Positions 36,895 to 45,807 of a DNA stretch of 64,000 nt are shown in pieces. The DNA is from Croceicoccus sp. Ery15. Lineage in GTDB: Bacteria; Pseudomonadota; Alphaproteobacteria; Sphingomonadales; Sphingomonadaceae. Location of the stretch: positions 2,468,501 to 2,532,500 of the forward strand of contig NZ_CP087588.1 of NCBI RefSeq assembly GCF_020985305.1. The letters are read 5' to 3'. A model generated the notes under the pieces. The model had not been told where the DNA came from, made no database searches, and worked only from the letters and a program-made list of their open reading frames with translations. How positions within the stretch are numbered: the stretch's first letter is position 1; the number at the start of each line of letters is the position of its first letter. The position numbers were made by a program, and so were the translations under genes.

Positions 36895-38221
36895 CTGGTC
36901 TTTCTAGCCTAAACGAGGGCTCCACATTAACACGGAAGCCGCCTTCAGTCTGCTCGAAAGAAAGTATCATGCGCGGCTTGAGCGCCGCGGCCGCGATGGC
37001 CAGTCCCAGCCCGCTGCCCGGCAGATTGGTTGCCGAACCACGCGAAAAGGGCTCCAGCATCGCCGCAGCGTCTTCAGGCGATATGCCGCCACCCTCATCT
37101 GTGACCGCGAAGCCCTCTCGCTCGGCGTCGATCGTAACCATACCGGGCTTCGGTCCATGCAATGCTGCATTTTCAACAAGATTACGCAATGCGATGATCA
37201 GGGCTTCTTGCGGTATGGGCACTTGCTGCGCTCGTGCCGCATCGGTGATGACCAGCCTTACGTCGCGCCGCTCCAATAGGTGTGCCAGTTCCTCCTGCAC
37301 GATTTCGGCGGCGGGGCCGACGACGGCGGTTTCGCCGAGGGACGAGCTCTTCGCATCATGTCTCGACCATTCGAGAAGCTGACGGACAAGTCGCGCAGTT
37401 CGGTCGACAGATTGCCGGATGCGTTCGAGTGCGCGCTCACGGGTTTCGTCCTCTCTCGCGCGCAGCGCAATGTCTGCATGGGTCCGCAGACCCGCCAGCG
37501 GCGTCAGCATCTCGTGCGCCGCACTCGCCATAAACCGCTTCTCGCCGCTCCGCAGCTGCTCGATTCGCGAGAACAGCTGGTCAATTTCCTGCGTCAGTGC
37601 CGCCAATTCGCGCGGCACTGGATTAACTTCGAGCGGACTCTGGTCGTCGGGTTCGCGAGCCGCGATCGCCTCAGCGATCCGCCGCACCGGGCCAAGTCCA
37701 CGTCCAACGCCGATCCAAAGAAGGAAAGCCAGCGCAATAAGGCCGACCATCGCGGGAACTAACAGACCTTGCACTAAGCCGGTGATGAGTTGCCGCCGCA
37801 CGGCCAACGTATCGCCGACCATGATCGTAACTCCCGTATCGGGCGCGACATGAGTGTAGACACGCCAGGCGACGCCTTCGACCACCGGCTCGCTGAATCC
37901 GCGCTTGCCCGCCGATAGGGCTTGCGTCGGCGCTCCTTCGGAAATGCCGAGTAGATTGCCGGACACAGACCAGATCTGGCATGATAGCTGCCGCTCGTAG
38001 GATGGCAGCGGGATTGGTGCGGGACGCACGGTATTGGTCGACGAGGCGCCGTCCGCATAACCAAGCGAAGCGACCATCACTGCCGCCTCACGAAGTCTTG
38101 CATCGAGCACTCGCTCGACATTGTCTCGCGCGCTCAGGGCGGTCCAAGCCGCCGCCAGTGACCACACCAGAGCAGTCGCTGCAACGATCAGCAGGAAAAG
38201 GCGGAGGCGTAGCGACGTCAT
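36884..38221 (-). CDS. Sensor histidine kinase (QseC/PmrB-like)
   Basis: 445 residues. Two membrane helices (about 5-28 and 150-172) flank a periplasmic sensor of roughly 120 residues containing one cysteine (C81). A HAMP-like linker (GRGLGPVRRIAEAI) leads to the dimerisation helix with H236 (AAHEMLTPLAG) and a full ATPase domain (NLVENAALHG, DEGGGIS, GSGLGLAI). Its start overlaps the stop of the response regulator by four bases. Likely signal: an envelope stress linked to the thiol-redox genes that diverge from the pair, but this is inference. Confidence 0.92.
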   Translation of the reverse strand: MTSLRLRLFLLIVAATALVWSLAAAWTALSARDNVERVLDARLREAAVMVASLGYADGASSTNTVRPAPIPLPSYERQLSCQIWSVSGNLLGISEGAPTQALSAGKRGFSEPVVEGVAWRVYTHVAPDTGVTIMVGDTLAVRRQLITGLVQGLLVPAMVGLIALAFLLWIGVGRGLGPVRRIAEAIAAREPDDQSPLEVNPVPRELAALTQEIDQLFSRIEQLRSGEKRFMASAAHEMLTPLAGLRTHADIALRAREDETRERALERIRQSVDRTARLVRQLLEWSRHDAKSSSLGETAVVGPAAEIVQEELAHLLERRDVRLVITDAARAQQVPIPQEALIIALRNLVENAALHGPKPGMVTIDAEREGFAVTDEGGGISPEDAAAMLEPFSRGSATNLPGSGLGLAIAAAALKPRMILSFEQTEGGFRVNVEPSFRLERPVTA

Positions 38222-38886
38222 CCGCCTTGCTCCGAACTGATCCGATAACCGAGCCCTCGCACCGTTTCGATCACGTCAGGGCCGAGTTTTGCTCGCAGTT
38301 TGTGGATATGCACTTCGACTGCGTTCGAGCCGACCTCTTCATTCCAACCGTAGATCGCCTCTTCGATCTGCGCGCGCGAGACGATATGGTCAGGATACCG
38401 AGTGAGCGCTTCCAACACTGAGTATTCACGCCGGGAGAGATATACTGTTTCGCCCTTGGCGCAGACACGGCGTGTAGCCGGATCGATCTCCAGCGTCCCG
38501 AGGCGTATCGTCGGATCCGCACGTCCACGGTCACGGCGTGTCAAAGCCCGCAGCCTCGCGGCGAGTTCGCCAAGATCGAACGGCTTGCCGAGATAATCGT
38601 CTGCGCCGAGGTCCAAGCCCTCTATCCGGTCTTCGGTCATATTACGCGCGGTCAACAACAGAACCGGTGTCGAGCGGCTCGCGAGGCGCCATTCGCGCAG
38701 CAATTCAAGGCCGGAGCCATCGGGCAAGCCGATATCGAGCACGATGACGTCATGCGCGAAGCTCGCCACCGCTTCGCGCGCATCGGCACAATTCGCTACC
38801 GCATCGACCGTATGGCCTTCCAGTGCGAGCCCTTCGAAGAGCCCGTCACGCAGCACATCGTCGTCCTCAATGACCAGAATACGCAT
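38218..38886 (-). CDS. OmpR-family response regulator (QseB-like)
   Basis: 222 residues. The receiver domain has the acidic pair in VIEDDD, phospho-acceptor D51 (VLDIGLPDG) and K101 region (YLGKPFDLGEL). The C-terminal winged helix ends in VEVHIHKLRAKLG and TVRGLGYRI. It is co-transcribed with the kinase and divergent from the DsrE/Scs-like operon, which it probably controls through the repeats at 38910-38926. Confidence 0.95.
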   Translation of the reverse strand: MRILVIEDDDVLRDGLFEGLALEGHTVDAVANCADAREAVASFAHDVIVLDIGLPDGSGLELLREWRLASRSTPVLLLTARNMTEDRIEGLDLGADDYLGKPFDLGELAARLRALTRRDRGRADPTIRLGTLEIDPATRRVCAKGETVYLSRREYSVLEALTRYPDHIVSRAQIEEAIYGWNEEVGSNAVEVHIHKLRAKLGPDVIETVRGLGYRISSEQGG

Positions 38887-38909
38887 ATCGCAACCTTCTC
38901 GGCCTTTGA

Positions 38910-38926
38910 GCTTAGCGCAGGCTTAA
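38910..38926. promoter_or_regulatory. Candidate response-regulator operator (11-base direct repeats)
   Basis: GCTTAGCGCAGGCTTAA has two GCTTA half-sites whose starts are 11 bases apart, as in OmpR/QseB-type boxes. It lies in the 96-base space between the response-regulator gene and the exported thiol-redox operon, so it could serve both directions. Confidence 0.5.
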
Positions 38927-38982
38927 GGTGCCCGTAAGCTTGGTTTTCTAGCGACCTCGGGATTCTTGGAGGCCCTTTTCGA

Positions 38983-39492
38983 ATGCTTCGTCACTACCTG
39001 TTAGGACTCACAGCCACTATTCTGATGTATTCCACGGCACATGCGCAGGAGCGTGCCGTAGCTGTGCCATCCTTTGGCAATATTGCGCCGATCGATGGCT
39101 CCGCGGAGCAGCCCGATCCTGATCTGCGTTACAGGGTCGTCTTCAGCATCACGGAAGCAGCCCCCCCGGGCGAGGTCAATCGCTCGCTCGAAAAGGTAGC
39201 GCGCTATCTGAACCTGCTTGCATCAGGTGGCGTCCTTCCAGAGGCGGCCAACATCGTTGCGGTGGTTCACGGACCTGCGACGCCAATCGTTGCGAATATC
39301 TCCAATAACCCCAATCTCTCGCTGATTGCCGCGCTACAAGACGCCGGCGTAACGATAGCGATTTGCAGTCAGGCAATGCACCGTGCGCAGTTGAACGCCG
39401 ACGATCTCGCGCCAAACGTGCGGATAGATGCCTCGGCGCTCACGACGCTTACGAATTTGCAACTGCGCGGTTGGGCAGTCGTTTACGACTAG
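38983..39492 (+). CDS. Exported DsrE-family protein
   Basis: 169 residues with a signal peptide (about 1-22, LLGLTATILMYSTAHAQ). The mature part is a DsrE/DsrF-like fold (VFSITEAAPPGEVNRSLEKV, NIVAVVHGPAT) with the single conserved cysteine C128 (TIAICSQAM). Periplasmic DsrE proteins are thought to carry persulfide sulfur or bind thiols. It heads the divergent thiol-redox operon next to the two-component system. Confidence 0.85.
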   Translation: MLRHYLLGLTATILMYSTAHAQERAVAVPSFGNIAPIDGSAEQPDPDLRYRVVFSITEAAPPGEVNRSLEKVARYLNLLASGGVLPEAANIVAVVHGPATPIVANISNNPNLSLIAALQDAGVTIAICSQAMHRAQLNADDLAPNVRIDASALTTLTNLQLRGWAVVYD

Positions 39493-39549
39493 CCCGCTCC
39501 ACTTTGGACGTAAGCGCCATTTAAGATTGGTCCGCGATTTGCCCTGCTC

Positions 39550-40350
39550 ATGGACGGCGTAGTCAATCTCGGCCCTTTGGCTCTGGCCACCGATCGCCTG
39601 CTCGCGGTTGCCCTGCTGATCGGGTTTATGTTCGCGATGGATCGCATTCTTCCGCGCGAAGGTGCGAGCGCGGTTCCGGCCACTGGGCTTGCGATCGTTG
39701 GAGGGCTTATTGCAGCGCGGATTGCCTACGTAGCCCAGCATGGCGATGCGTTCGCGCATGACTGGTGGTCGTCCCTAGCCTTCTGGCAGGGCGGCTTCTC
39801 CGCTTGGGCAGGACTGATCGTGGCGGCAGCAATACTCGCTTGGCGGATGAGACCGGTCGCGGCGATGGGCAAGGGACTGGCGACGGTCGCAGTGTTCGGC
39901 GCAGTGTGGTTCGCAGCCTCAGCGTTGCTGCGCCCCGATCCGCGACCATTGCCGGACTTGCCGCAACTGGAGCGCCTTGGCGGATCGCCCGTGACACCGG
40001 AAGATCTGACAGGACAACCTTTCGTCGTGAACCTTTGGGCGACCTGGTGCCCGCCTTGCCGCCGCGAGCTGCCAATGCTGGCTGATATGGCCGCAACCTC
40101 GGACATCCCGATCCTCCTCGTCAATCAGGGCGAGGAGCCACGCGCCATTCAAGATTATCTGCTCGCGAACCGGGTTTCCCCCGCCGCGGTCGTGCTCGAC
40201 CGGTCCTCTGCGATGATGCGTGCATTGGAGAATACCGCGCTGCCGGCAACACTCTTTGTCGATGAGTCCGGCCAAGTGGTCGCGACGCATGTCGGCGAGA
40301 TTTCGCGTGCGGCGATGACCGCTCAGATGGATGAACTACGAGGAGAATGA
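39550..40350 (+). CDS. TlpA-like membrane-anchored thioredoxin with N-terminal Lgt-like membrane domain
   Basis: 266 residues. The first 125 form about four membrane helices that resemble a prolipoprotein diacylglyceryl transferase-like scaffold without its catalytic part. Residues 145-266 are a periplasmic thioredoxin fold with C167-PP-C170 (WATWCPPCRREL) and cis-proline ALPATLFV. It probably reduces disulfides or supplies electrons to the DsbA-like partner. The stop overlaps the region of the next start. Confidence 0.85.
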   Translation: MDGVVNLGPLALATDRLLAVALLIGFMFAMDRILPREGASAVPATGLAIVGGLIAARIAYVAQHGDAFAHDWWSSLAFWQGGFSAWAGLIVAAAILAWRMRPVAAMGKGLATVAVFGAVWFAASALLRPDPRPLPDLPQLERLGGSPVTPEDLTGQPFVVNLWATWCPPCRRELPMLADMAATSDIPILLVNQGEEPRAIQDYLLANRVSPAAVVLDRSSAMMRALENTALPATLFVDESGQVVATHVGEISRAAMTAQMDELRGE

Positions 40351-40352
40351 TA

Positions 40353-41051
40353 ATGGCTCGATGGCCCCTGATAACTGCGATTTCGGCGCTGATGCTGGGC
40401 GGTGCCGCGATCGTCTATGCCCAGACTACCGCCGGCGATGGATCGTCCTCCGGCGCGCCCCACGGACAGCAAGAGCGCGATCTTGCCGCCAGCGAGGAAG
40501 CAATGGCTGCGCGCGCTGCCATCGCCGACGATCCAATCGCGCCCAAACTCGAACCGGCGGATTACGATGTGACGGTGGTGTTCTACACCGATTACCAATG
40601 TCCCTTCTGTCGAAAGGTGCATCCGGAGCTAAACCGATTGGCTGAAGAAGATGGACGCGTGCGCGTCGTCTATCGGGATTTGCCGCTATTCGGTGCAGCG
40701 TCGGAGGAGTCGGCACGTGCGGCAATCGCATCGCAATGGCAGGGCAAGCATGCTGAGTTCAACGATGCATTGATGCAGACACAGGGCAAGCTTGACTCCG
40801 ACAAGATTCGCGCCGCCGCCGATCGCGCCGGCGTCGACTGGACGCAGCTACAGCGCGATCTGGAAGCACGCCGATCCGAAATAGATGAACTGATCGGACG
40901 CACGAAAATGCAGGCGGCACAGATGGGTCTGCAGGGCACGCCAGCACTCCTGATTGGGCCATATATGGTTCCAGGCGCGATCAACTTCGAGGGTCTAACC
41001 GAGGCTGTAGCGCTGGCTCGGGAGTTCAATGCCGAGACCAAGGGTGGCTAA
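40353..41051 (+). CDS. DsbA-family thioredoxin-like protein (ScsC-like)
   Basis: 232 residues starting at the second of two nearby ATGs, which is better spaced from GAGGAG. Signal peptide about 1-24 (GGAAIVYAQ). Active site C83-PF-C86 (YQCPFCRKVHPEL), cis-proline in QGTPALLIG. It is a periplasmic thiol oxidoreductase or isomerase. The gene lies directly before a ScsB/DsbD-like gene, the arrangement of the copper-linked Scs system. Confidence 0.88.
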   Translation: MARWPLITAISALMLGGAAIVYAQTTAGDGSSSGAPHGQQERDLAASEEAMAARAAIADDPIAPKLEPADYDVTVVFYTDYQCPFCRKVHPELNRLAEEDGRVRVVYRDLPLFGAASEESARAAIASQWQGKHAEFNDALMQTQGKLDSDKIRAAADRAGVDWTQLQRDLEARRSEIDELIGRTKMQAAQMGLQGTPALLIGPYMVPGAINFEGLTEAVALAREFNAETKGG

Positions 41052-41054
41052 CCG

Positions 41055-43259
41055 ATGACTATCGCGCCCCGTCTCCTCGCTTTCCTCGCCTCGCTTTTGA
41101 TCGGGCTCGCAGCGTTCCTACCGCTTTCCGTAGCGGCGCAAAATGCACGCCATGTCGAAGCCTCGATGGCGTTCGAGACGCTCAAGCCAGCGGCGGGTGA
41201 TGAGGTTACGGTCGCAATCCGAATGGTGCCCGAGACAGGCTGGCACGGCTACTGGTCTAATCCGGGTGAGGCCGGCCTACCGGTGGAAGCACGTTGGCAA
41301 GCGCCTACCGGGGTCACCTTTACTCCGCTGCGCCATCCGGCACCGCATCTGCTCGACGTTCAGGGGATCGCCAGTTACGTCCACGAAGGGCCGTTTACAC
41401 TGCTTGCGACAATGCGCATGCCTGAAGGCCTGGCTCGTGGCGCGAAGCTGCCGGTGCGCGTTGCGCTGAATTGGCTTGTGTGTTCCGATACGCTGTGCGT
41501 GCCCGAAAGCGCGAACTTGGCCGCCGATCTGACCGTAGGCAATGGAGCGCCCGATACTGCCGGAGCCAAAATAGTGGCGGCGGCCGAACGCGCGATGCCA
41601 AGACCGCTGCGAGGCACGCGTTACTGGCGCGACGGGTCGGACTGGGTTTTCTCACTTCCGGTCGCGCAAGAGCCGTCCGCGCATCTCTTCCCGATCGATG
41701 ACGGCTGGTTCGATGCGGCGTCAGCCCAGCGATCGAGCACCGAAGACGGCCGCGGACTTATTCGCATAAAAGCCAAAGGTGACGCGCCGAGCGGCAGTTT
41801 CCGCGGCGTTCTTGCGAACAGTAGTGGCTCCCGTTCTTTCACCGCTGATCGTGCAACTCCGCCATCCGATGCCGCGGCAGCGTTTGCGCCCGCTTCTGCG
41901 ATGACTTCACAGATCGGCGTTGAAGCGAGCACCGACACGGCAGTCGCTACCGGGATATCCTTTGAGAGCGCACAGATAGACACCCAGCAAGTCTCCGTCG
42001 AGCCACCCAAGCCATCTGCGGGCGTATCTGGCGACGTTATCCGGATCGCGCTGTTGGGCGCGCTGGCCGGCGGATTGCTACTGAATCTGATGCCATGCGT
42101 GTTCCCTATCCTCAGCCTTAAGGCGCTATCGCTCGCTAAGAGTGGGGCAAGCAGGCGCGCCGCGCGGATCGAGGGGCTGGGTTACGCTGGTGGCGCGATC
42201 TTCACCGCGCTGCTCCTCGGCGGCCTGCTCATTGGCCTTCGCGCAATCGGGATGGAGATTGGCTGGTCGTTCCAGCTCCAGTCTCCTGGCGTGATCCTCG
42301 TGTTGCTCGTGCTCACTGGCACCATCGCGCTCAACCTCGCAGGGCTGTTCGAATTGCCCTTGCCGGCCTTCGCTGCGCGCGGTGGGCACAGTGGGGGATG
42401 GATTGGCGGCTTCTCGACCGGTGCGCTGGCCGCGGTCATCGCCATGCCATGCAGCGGACCATTCATGGCCGGGGCGCTCGGTGCGGCGCTGGTGCTGCCC
42501 GCGCCGATCGCGCTGGGCGTGTTTGCGATGCTGGGCCTCGGCATGGCGCTACCCTTCCTCGCCATCGCGTTCATCCCCGCGATTCAGCGACGCCTGCCCA
42601 AACCGGGCCAATGGATGGACACGCTGCGCAAGGTTCTGTCGATTCCGATGTTTGCGACTGCGCTAGCACTCGCTTGGTTGCTCGGTCGGCAGACCGGGGT
42701 GGACGGAATGGCGCTGGGCCTAGTCGTTGCGGCGTTGTTCGCCGTATCTCTGTGGTGGTTCGGCCTGCGCCAGCGCAGCGGGGTCGTCGGATGGCCGACA
42801 CTCGTCCCGGCCGCGCTCGCGCTGGTCGCCTTGATTGCGGTCGGAATCCCGGAGGCTCCGTCCGCAACCGCGACGGATGACATCAAGCGCCATGCGGGGC
42901 ACGAGCCGTTCAGCGAGGCGCGTTTGGCTCAGCTGCGCGCAGCAGGCACGCCGGTGTTCGTTGACTTCACCGCCGACTGGTGCCTGATCTGCAAGGTCAA
43001 TGAGAGCGTTGCGATCCACACCGATGCGACGCGCGAGGCGTTTGCAGAGGCTGGCATTGTGACACTGACTGGCGATTGGACCCGTCAAGATCCGGCTATC
43101 ACGCGTTTCCTCGCCCAGCATGACCGGAATTCAATTCCATTCTACATATTTTACGCGCCAGGCGCAGAGCCGGAAATTCTCCCGCAAGTGCTCTCCGCGA
43201 CTATACTCGCCGAGAAGGCAAGAGCTTTACCGACGCCTTTAGCGCGGACCGATCAATGA
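41055..43259 (+). CDS. ScsB/DsbD-like thiol electron transporter
   Basis: 734 residues. Signal peptide (1-28), then a large N-terminal periplasmic domain with C143 and C148 (LVCSDTLC), an eight-helix membrane domain carrying C348 (LMPCVFP) and C466 (MPCSGPF), and a C-terminal thioredoxin domain with C643 and C646 (DWCLICK). Electrons pass from cytosolic thioredoxin through the three cysteine pairs to the periplasm. The long N-domain and neighbours make it ScsB-like rather than DsbD. It starts four bases after the DsbA-like gene. Confidence 0.92.
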   Translation: MTIAPRLLAFLASLLIGLAAFLPLSVAAQNARHVEASMAFETLKPAAGDEVTVAIRMVPETGWHGYWSNPGEAGLPVEARWQAPTGVTFTPLRHPAPHLLDVQGIASYVHEGPFTLLATMRMPEGLARGAKLPVRVALNWLVCSDTLCVPESANLAADLTVGNGAPDTAGAKIVAAAERAMPRPLRGTRYWRDGSDWVFSLPVAQEPSAHLFPIDDGWFDAASAQRSSTEDGRGLIRIKAKGDAPSGSFRGVLANSSGSRSFTADRATPPSDAAAAFAPASAMTSQIGVEASTDTAVATGISFESAQIDTQQVSVEPPKPSAGVSGDVIRIALLGALAGGLLLNLMPCVFPILSLKALSLAKSGASRRAARIEGLGYAGGAIFTALLLGGLLIGLRAIGMEIGWSFQLQSPGVILVLLVLTGTIALNLAGLFELPLPAFAARGGHSGGWIGGFSTGALAAVIAMPCSGPFMAGALGAALVLPAPIALGVFAMLGLGMALPFLAIAFIPAIQRRLPKPGQWMDTLRKVLSIPMFATALALAWLLGRQTGVDGMALGLVVAALFAVSLWWFGLRQRSGVVGWPTLVPAALALVALIAVGIPEAPSATATDDIKRHAGHEPFSEARLAQLRAAGTPVFVDFTADWCLICKVNESVAIHTDATREAFAEAGIVTLTGDWTRQDPAITRFLAQHDRNSIPFYIFYAPGAEPEILPQVLSATILAEKARALPTPLARTDQ

Positions 43260-43655
43260 AGATGTGTCATCTCTCAGTGCCTCAAGCGTTGCTGCCTCAG
43301 GACTTTCATATGCTTTCGCAGGAGCGCGGCCCTGCTGCTCCGAGCACACATTTGTTGTTTGCGAATGTGGCATCTGAAGGCAATTTGCGTGCCCAACTAC
43401 GAACTGCCAGCCGAAGCCTCGACCCCGGCTGGCATCACTATCAGACAATTGCGCTCGAGCGGGTCTAGAGCTGATTTCCAATTGTCGCATTTTCGCGGCT
43501 CGAACGCCAATAGCTGCCAGTCCGCTACCGGCCCCATTCCAGTCATACGATTTAAGAAAGTCTCAATGGGCAGCTTCTGGGCCGCTAGCGGTCTGTCCGG
43601 TTTTGAACATGATTTGAGTTGAAGCGGACATCCATCCGTGCAGATTTAAGACCGA
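43260..43655. other. Non-coding junction with degenerate repeat words
   Basis: About 400 bases between the convergent ScsB-like and monooxygenase genes. Short open frames exist but look random. At 43500-43650 the words AGCTGCCAGTCCGC, GGGCCGCTAGCGGTC and GAAGCGGACATCC resemble those in the spacers near 17.0, 23.45 and 52.1 kb. No terminator hairpin stands out. Confidence 0.4.
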
Positions 43656-44821
43656 TTACTTGTCTACCGGCGACTGATGCACTGCTGAAAGCTTCGCGAG
43701 ATAACGCCCGCCGAAGCGCAAGACCAGTCGGCGCAGGACGAAGAAAAACCCGTTCGATGGCACGAACATCTGCGATTTGAGCCACACGGTCTTGCGCTGT
43801 TTTTCAATGTAGGGGCGCAAGCCCCTTCCCAACTTTTCAGCGCGGCGGGCACATTGCCGTTCTGAGCGGCAAGGGCTTCACCCAGTTGCTGCCCGCCCAT
43901 CAACCCGGCTGTCGCGCCCATGCCGGAAAACAGCGTGAGGCACCATGCGCTGTCCCCCACCAGCACCACGCGGCCCTTGTGCCAGCGGTCCATCTCCACC
44001 GTGTGGACCGAATCGAACAGATAGTCGGGCGCGTTGGACAGATCCTCCAGCGCTTCCTCCACGATGGAGTGGGGCTCCATATCGGCAAAGACATCGCGCA
44101 GCGTTTCCACCGCAGGCCGTTCGAACTGCGCATCTACATCCTTGGTGCGATAGGCAAAGAACGCCGTCGGCGTATGATCCTGCAGCGGGAAGACCCAGAG
44201 CGAGCGTTTATCCTGATTGAGGATTACTCCGTCGCGCTGGCGGAATGTCTCCATCTGTTCTTCTAGCTGATAAGCGCAGATCACCGCATCCAGCGAATGC
44301 ATGAACTTCTCTTGCGGGCCGAACACCAGCTTGCGCACGGTGAAGCGCAGGCCATCGGCACCGATCACCAGGTCGAAGCGCTCGATCGTTGAACTGCCGT
44401 CTTTCGTATCCAGCGTCACATCGACGCCGTCCGCGCGCTCAACAATGGCCACGGGGCTTGTGCCGAACCGGATTTCGACCTGCCCGTCGACGCCGTTCCA
44501 CAACCCTTCTTCGATATCACCGCGCAGCAGCGTGGCAGGCCGGGTCGGCTGGTCGGCGAACCCGGCTACGCGCACACGTCCGCCGTCTTTCGTCATGTGC
44601 CAATTCGGCGAGGCTTCGGGCGTGCGGATATGGATGCCGGGCAGCACGCCCAGCCTTTCCGCCGCATGTTTGCCCGCATCCTGAAGGCCGATGAAATAGC
44701 CGCCTGTCCGCCGCTCAGGCGCGCGTTCGACGATGACGGGTTCCCACCCGGCCTTCTTAAGCGACATGGCGCTGGCCATTCCGGCGATGCCGAGGCCGAC
44801 GATAAGAGCGCGTTGAGTCAT
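43656..44821 (-). CDS. FAD-dependent monooxygenase (aromatic hydroxylase type), C-terminal frameshift
   Basis: Starts at MTQRALIVGLGIAGMASAMS; an upstream start would add 22 unconserved codons. GLGIAG binds FAD, VIGADGLRFTVR is the DG motif and VVLVGDSAWCLTLFSGMGA the GD motif of group A flavin monooxygenases such as TetX/PHBH relatives. Near 43828, inside GAAGGGGC, the frame shifts: as written the protein ends at 43664 with a Cys/Arg-rich tail, while the shifted frame gives a plausible family tail (LRPYIEKQRKTVWLKSQMF) ending at 43656. It probably lacks one base. The gene diverges from a TetR gene. Confidence 0.8.
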
Positions 44822-44883
44822 GATTGCTGTATCCTTCCTGTCGGGGGTGAGGGGCGAAAGCCCCTGCGCCCGAACCGATATGA

Positions 44884-44931
44884 ACACTGTATAGATACCT
44901 CGCGCGCTTTTTGTCTAGACACTGTTTAGAT
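44884..44931. promoter_or_regulatory. TetR operator region: paired direct repeats and a palindrome
   Basis: ACACTGTATAGAT (44884-44896) and ACACTGTTTAGAT (44919-44931) are near-identical direct repeats 35 bases apart, and TGTCTAGACA (44912-44921) is a perfect 10-base palindrome overlapping the second. They lie in the 129-base gap between the divergent monooxygenase and TetR genes, so binding could repress both. Confidence 0.6.
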
Positions 44932-44950
44932 TGCGTGCCAGATTGCCCTC

Positions 44951-45565
44951 ATGACCAAGACGAAACGCGACAGCTATCATCATGGCGACCTGCGCAGCGC
45001 GCTGATTTCCGCCGCGGAAGAGATCATCGCCGCAGAAGGCGTGGAAGGCTTCACGCTGCGCAAGGCAGCGCGCAAGGCGGGCGTATCCCCCGGCGCGCCA
45101 ACGCATCATTTCGGCAGCATGGCGGGCTTGCTGACGCAGGTGGCGCGGCGCAGTTACGAGGCACTGGGCAAGCAACTGGCAGGCGCGGCAGAGGGGCTGG
45201 AAGGCAACGCGGCGCTGCGCGCGCTGACCGCCGTCTATGTTAGGTTCGCGCGCGACAACACGGGCCGTTTCCGCCTGATGGGCCGCACCGACTTGATCGA
45301 ATTGGAGGACGATGACCTGCGGGCTGCGGTCTATCGGGCGATGCGCCCGCTCGCCGCCGCCGCTGCCGGAACACGCGGCCTCGGCGTGCCGACCCCCGAG
45401 TTCGAGCGACTGGATCCGCGCCTGATCGCCGCCATCGTCCCCGCGCACGGACTGGCGCATCTGGCCACCGAAGGACGGCTGGCCGCGACAATGCGGTCGG
45501 GAGAGGTGGACGCGCAGGCGCAAGACGCGTTGGTGGACGAGGTTTTGCGCGCGCTGTGGCCTTGA
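44951..45565 (+). CDS. TetR-family repressor
   Basis: 204 residues. N-terminal HTH: ALISAAEEIIAAEGVEGFTL, then KAARKAGVSPGAPTHHFGS. The C-terminal ligand domain is of the TetR_C_WHG type (DLIELEDDDLRAAVYRAMRP). It diverges from the flavin monooxygenase and most likely controls it in response to the monooxygenase substrate, as in other TetR/monooxygenase pairs. Confidence 0.9.
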   Translation: MTKTKRDSYHHGDLRSALISAAEEIIAAEGVEGFTLRKAARKAGVSPGAPTHHFGSMAGLLTQVARRSYEALGKQLAGAAEGLEGNAALRALTAVYVRFARDNTGRFRLMGRTDLIELEDDDLRAAVYRAMRPLAAAAAGTRGLGVPTPEFERLDPRLIAAIVPAHGLAHLATEGRLAATMRSGEVDAQAQDALVDEVLRALWP

Positions 45566-45807
45566 AGCAAACCGCCCAAACCGATAGCCGCTACGCAATA
45601 CTGATCACGCTGAACGCGAACGAGCCATATGCTACGACTTCGGTTTCTTGCTGTGCCTCGATATCTGACGCTGGAGGCGCGCGCGTGTCCTACCCGCCTG
45701 CTCGGGCAAACAGGACAGCTCTCCAGCGCAGGAAGTTACCTGTACTACAATGGTGAGCACGTCTGCTGTTGAAAAACCGCCACTCGCGCGCCAAACATTC
45801 CCCCAAA

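Noticed and set aside
43256..43622. Short open frames after the ScsB-like gene
   Set aside because: Two overlapping frames of 70-87 codons with no start signal or motif, in a region with repeat-like non-coding words.
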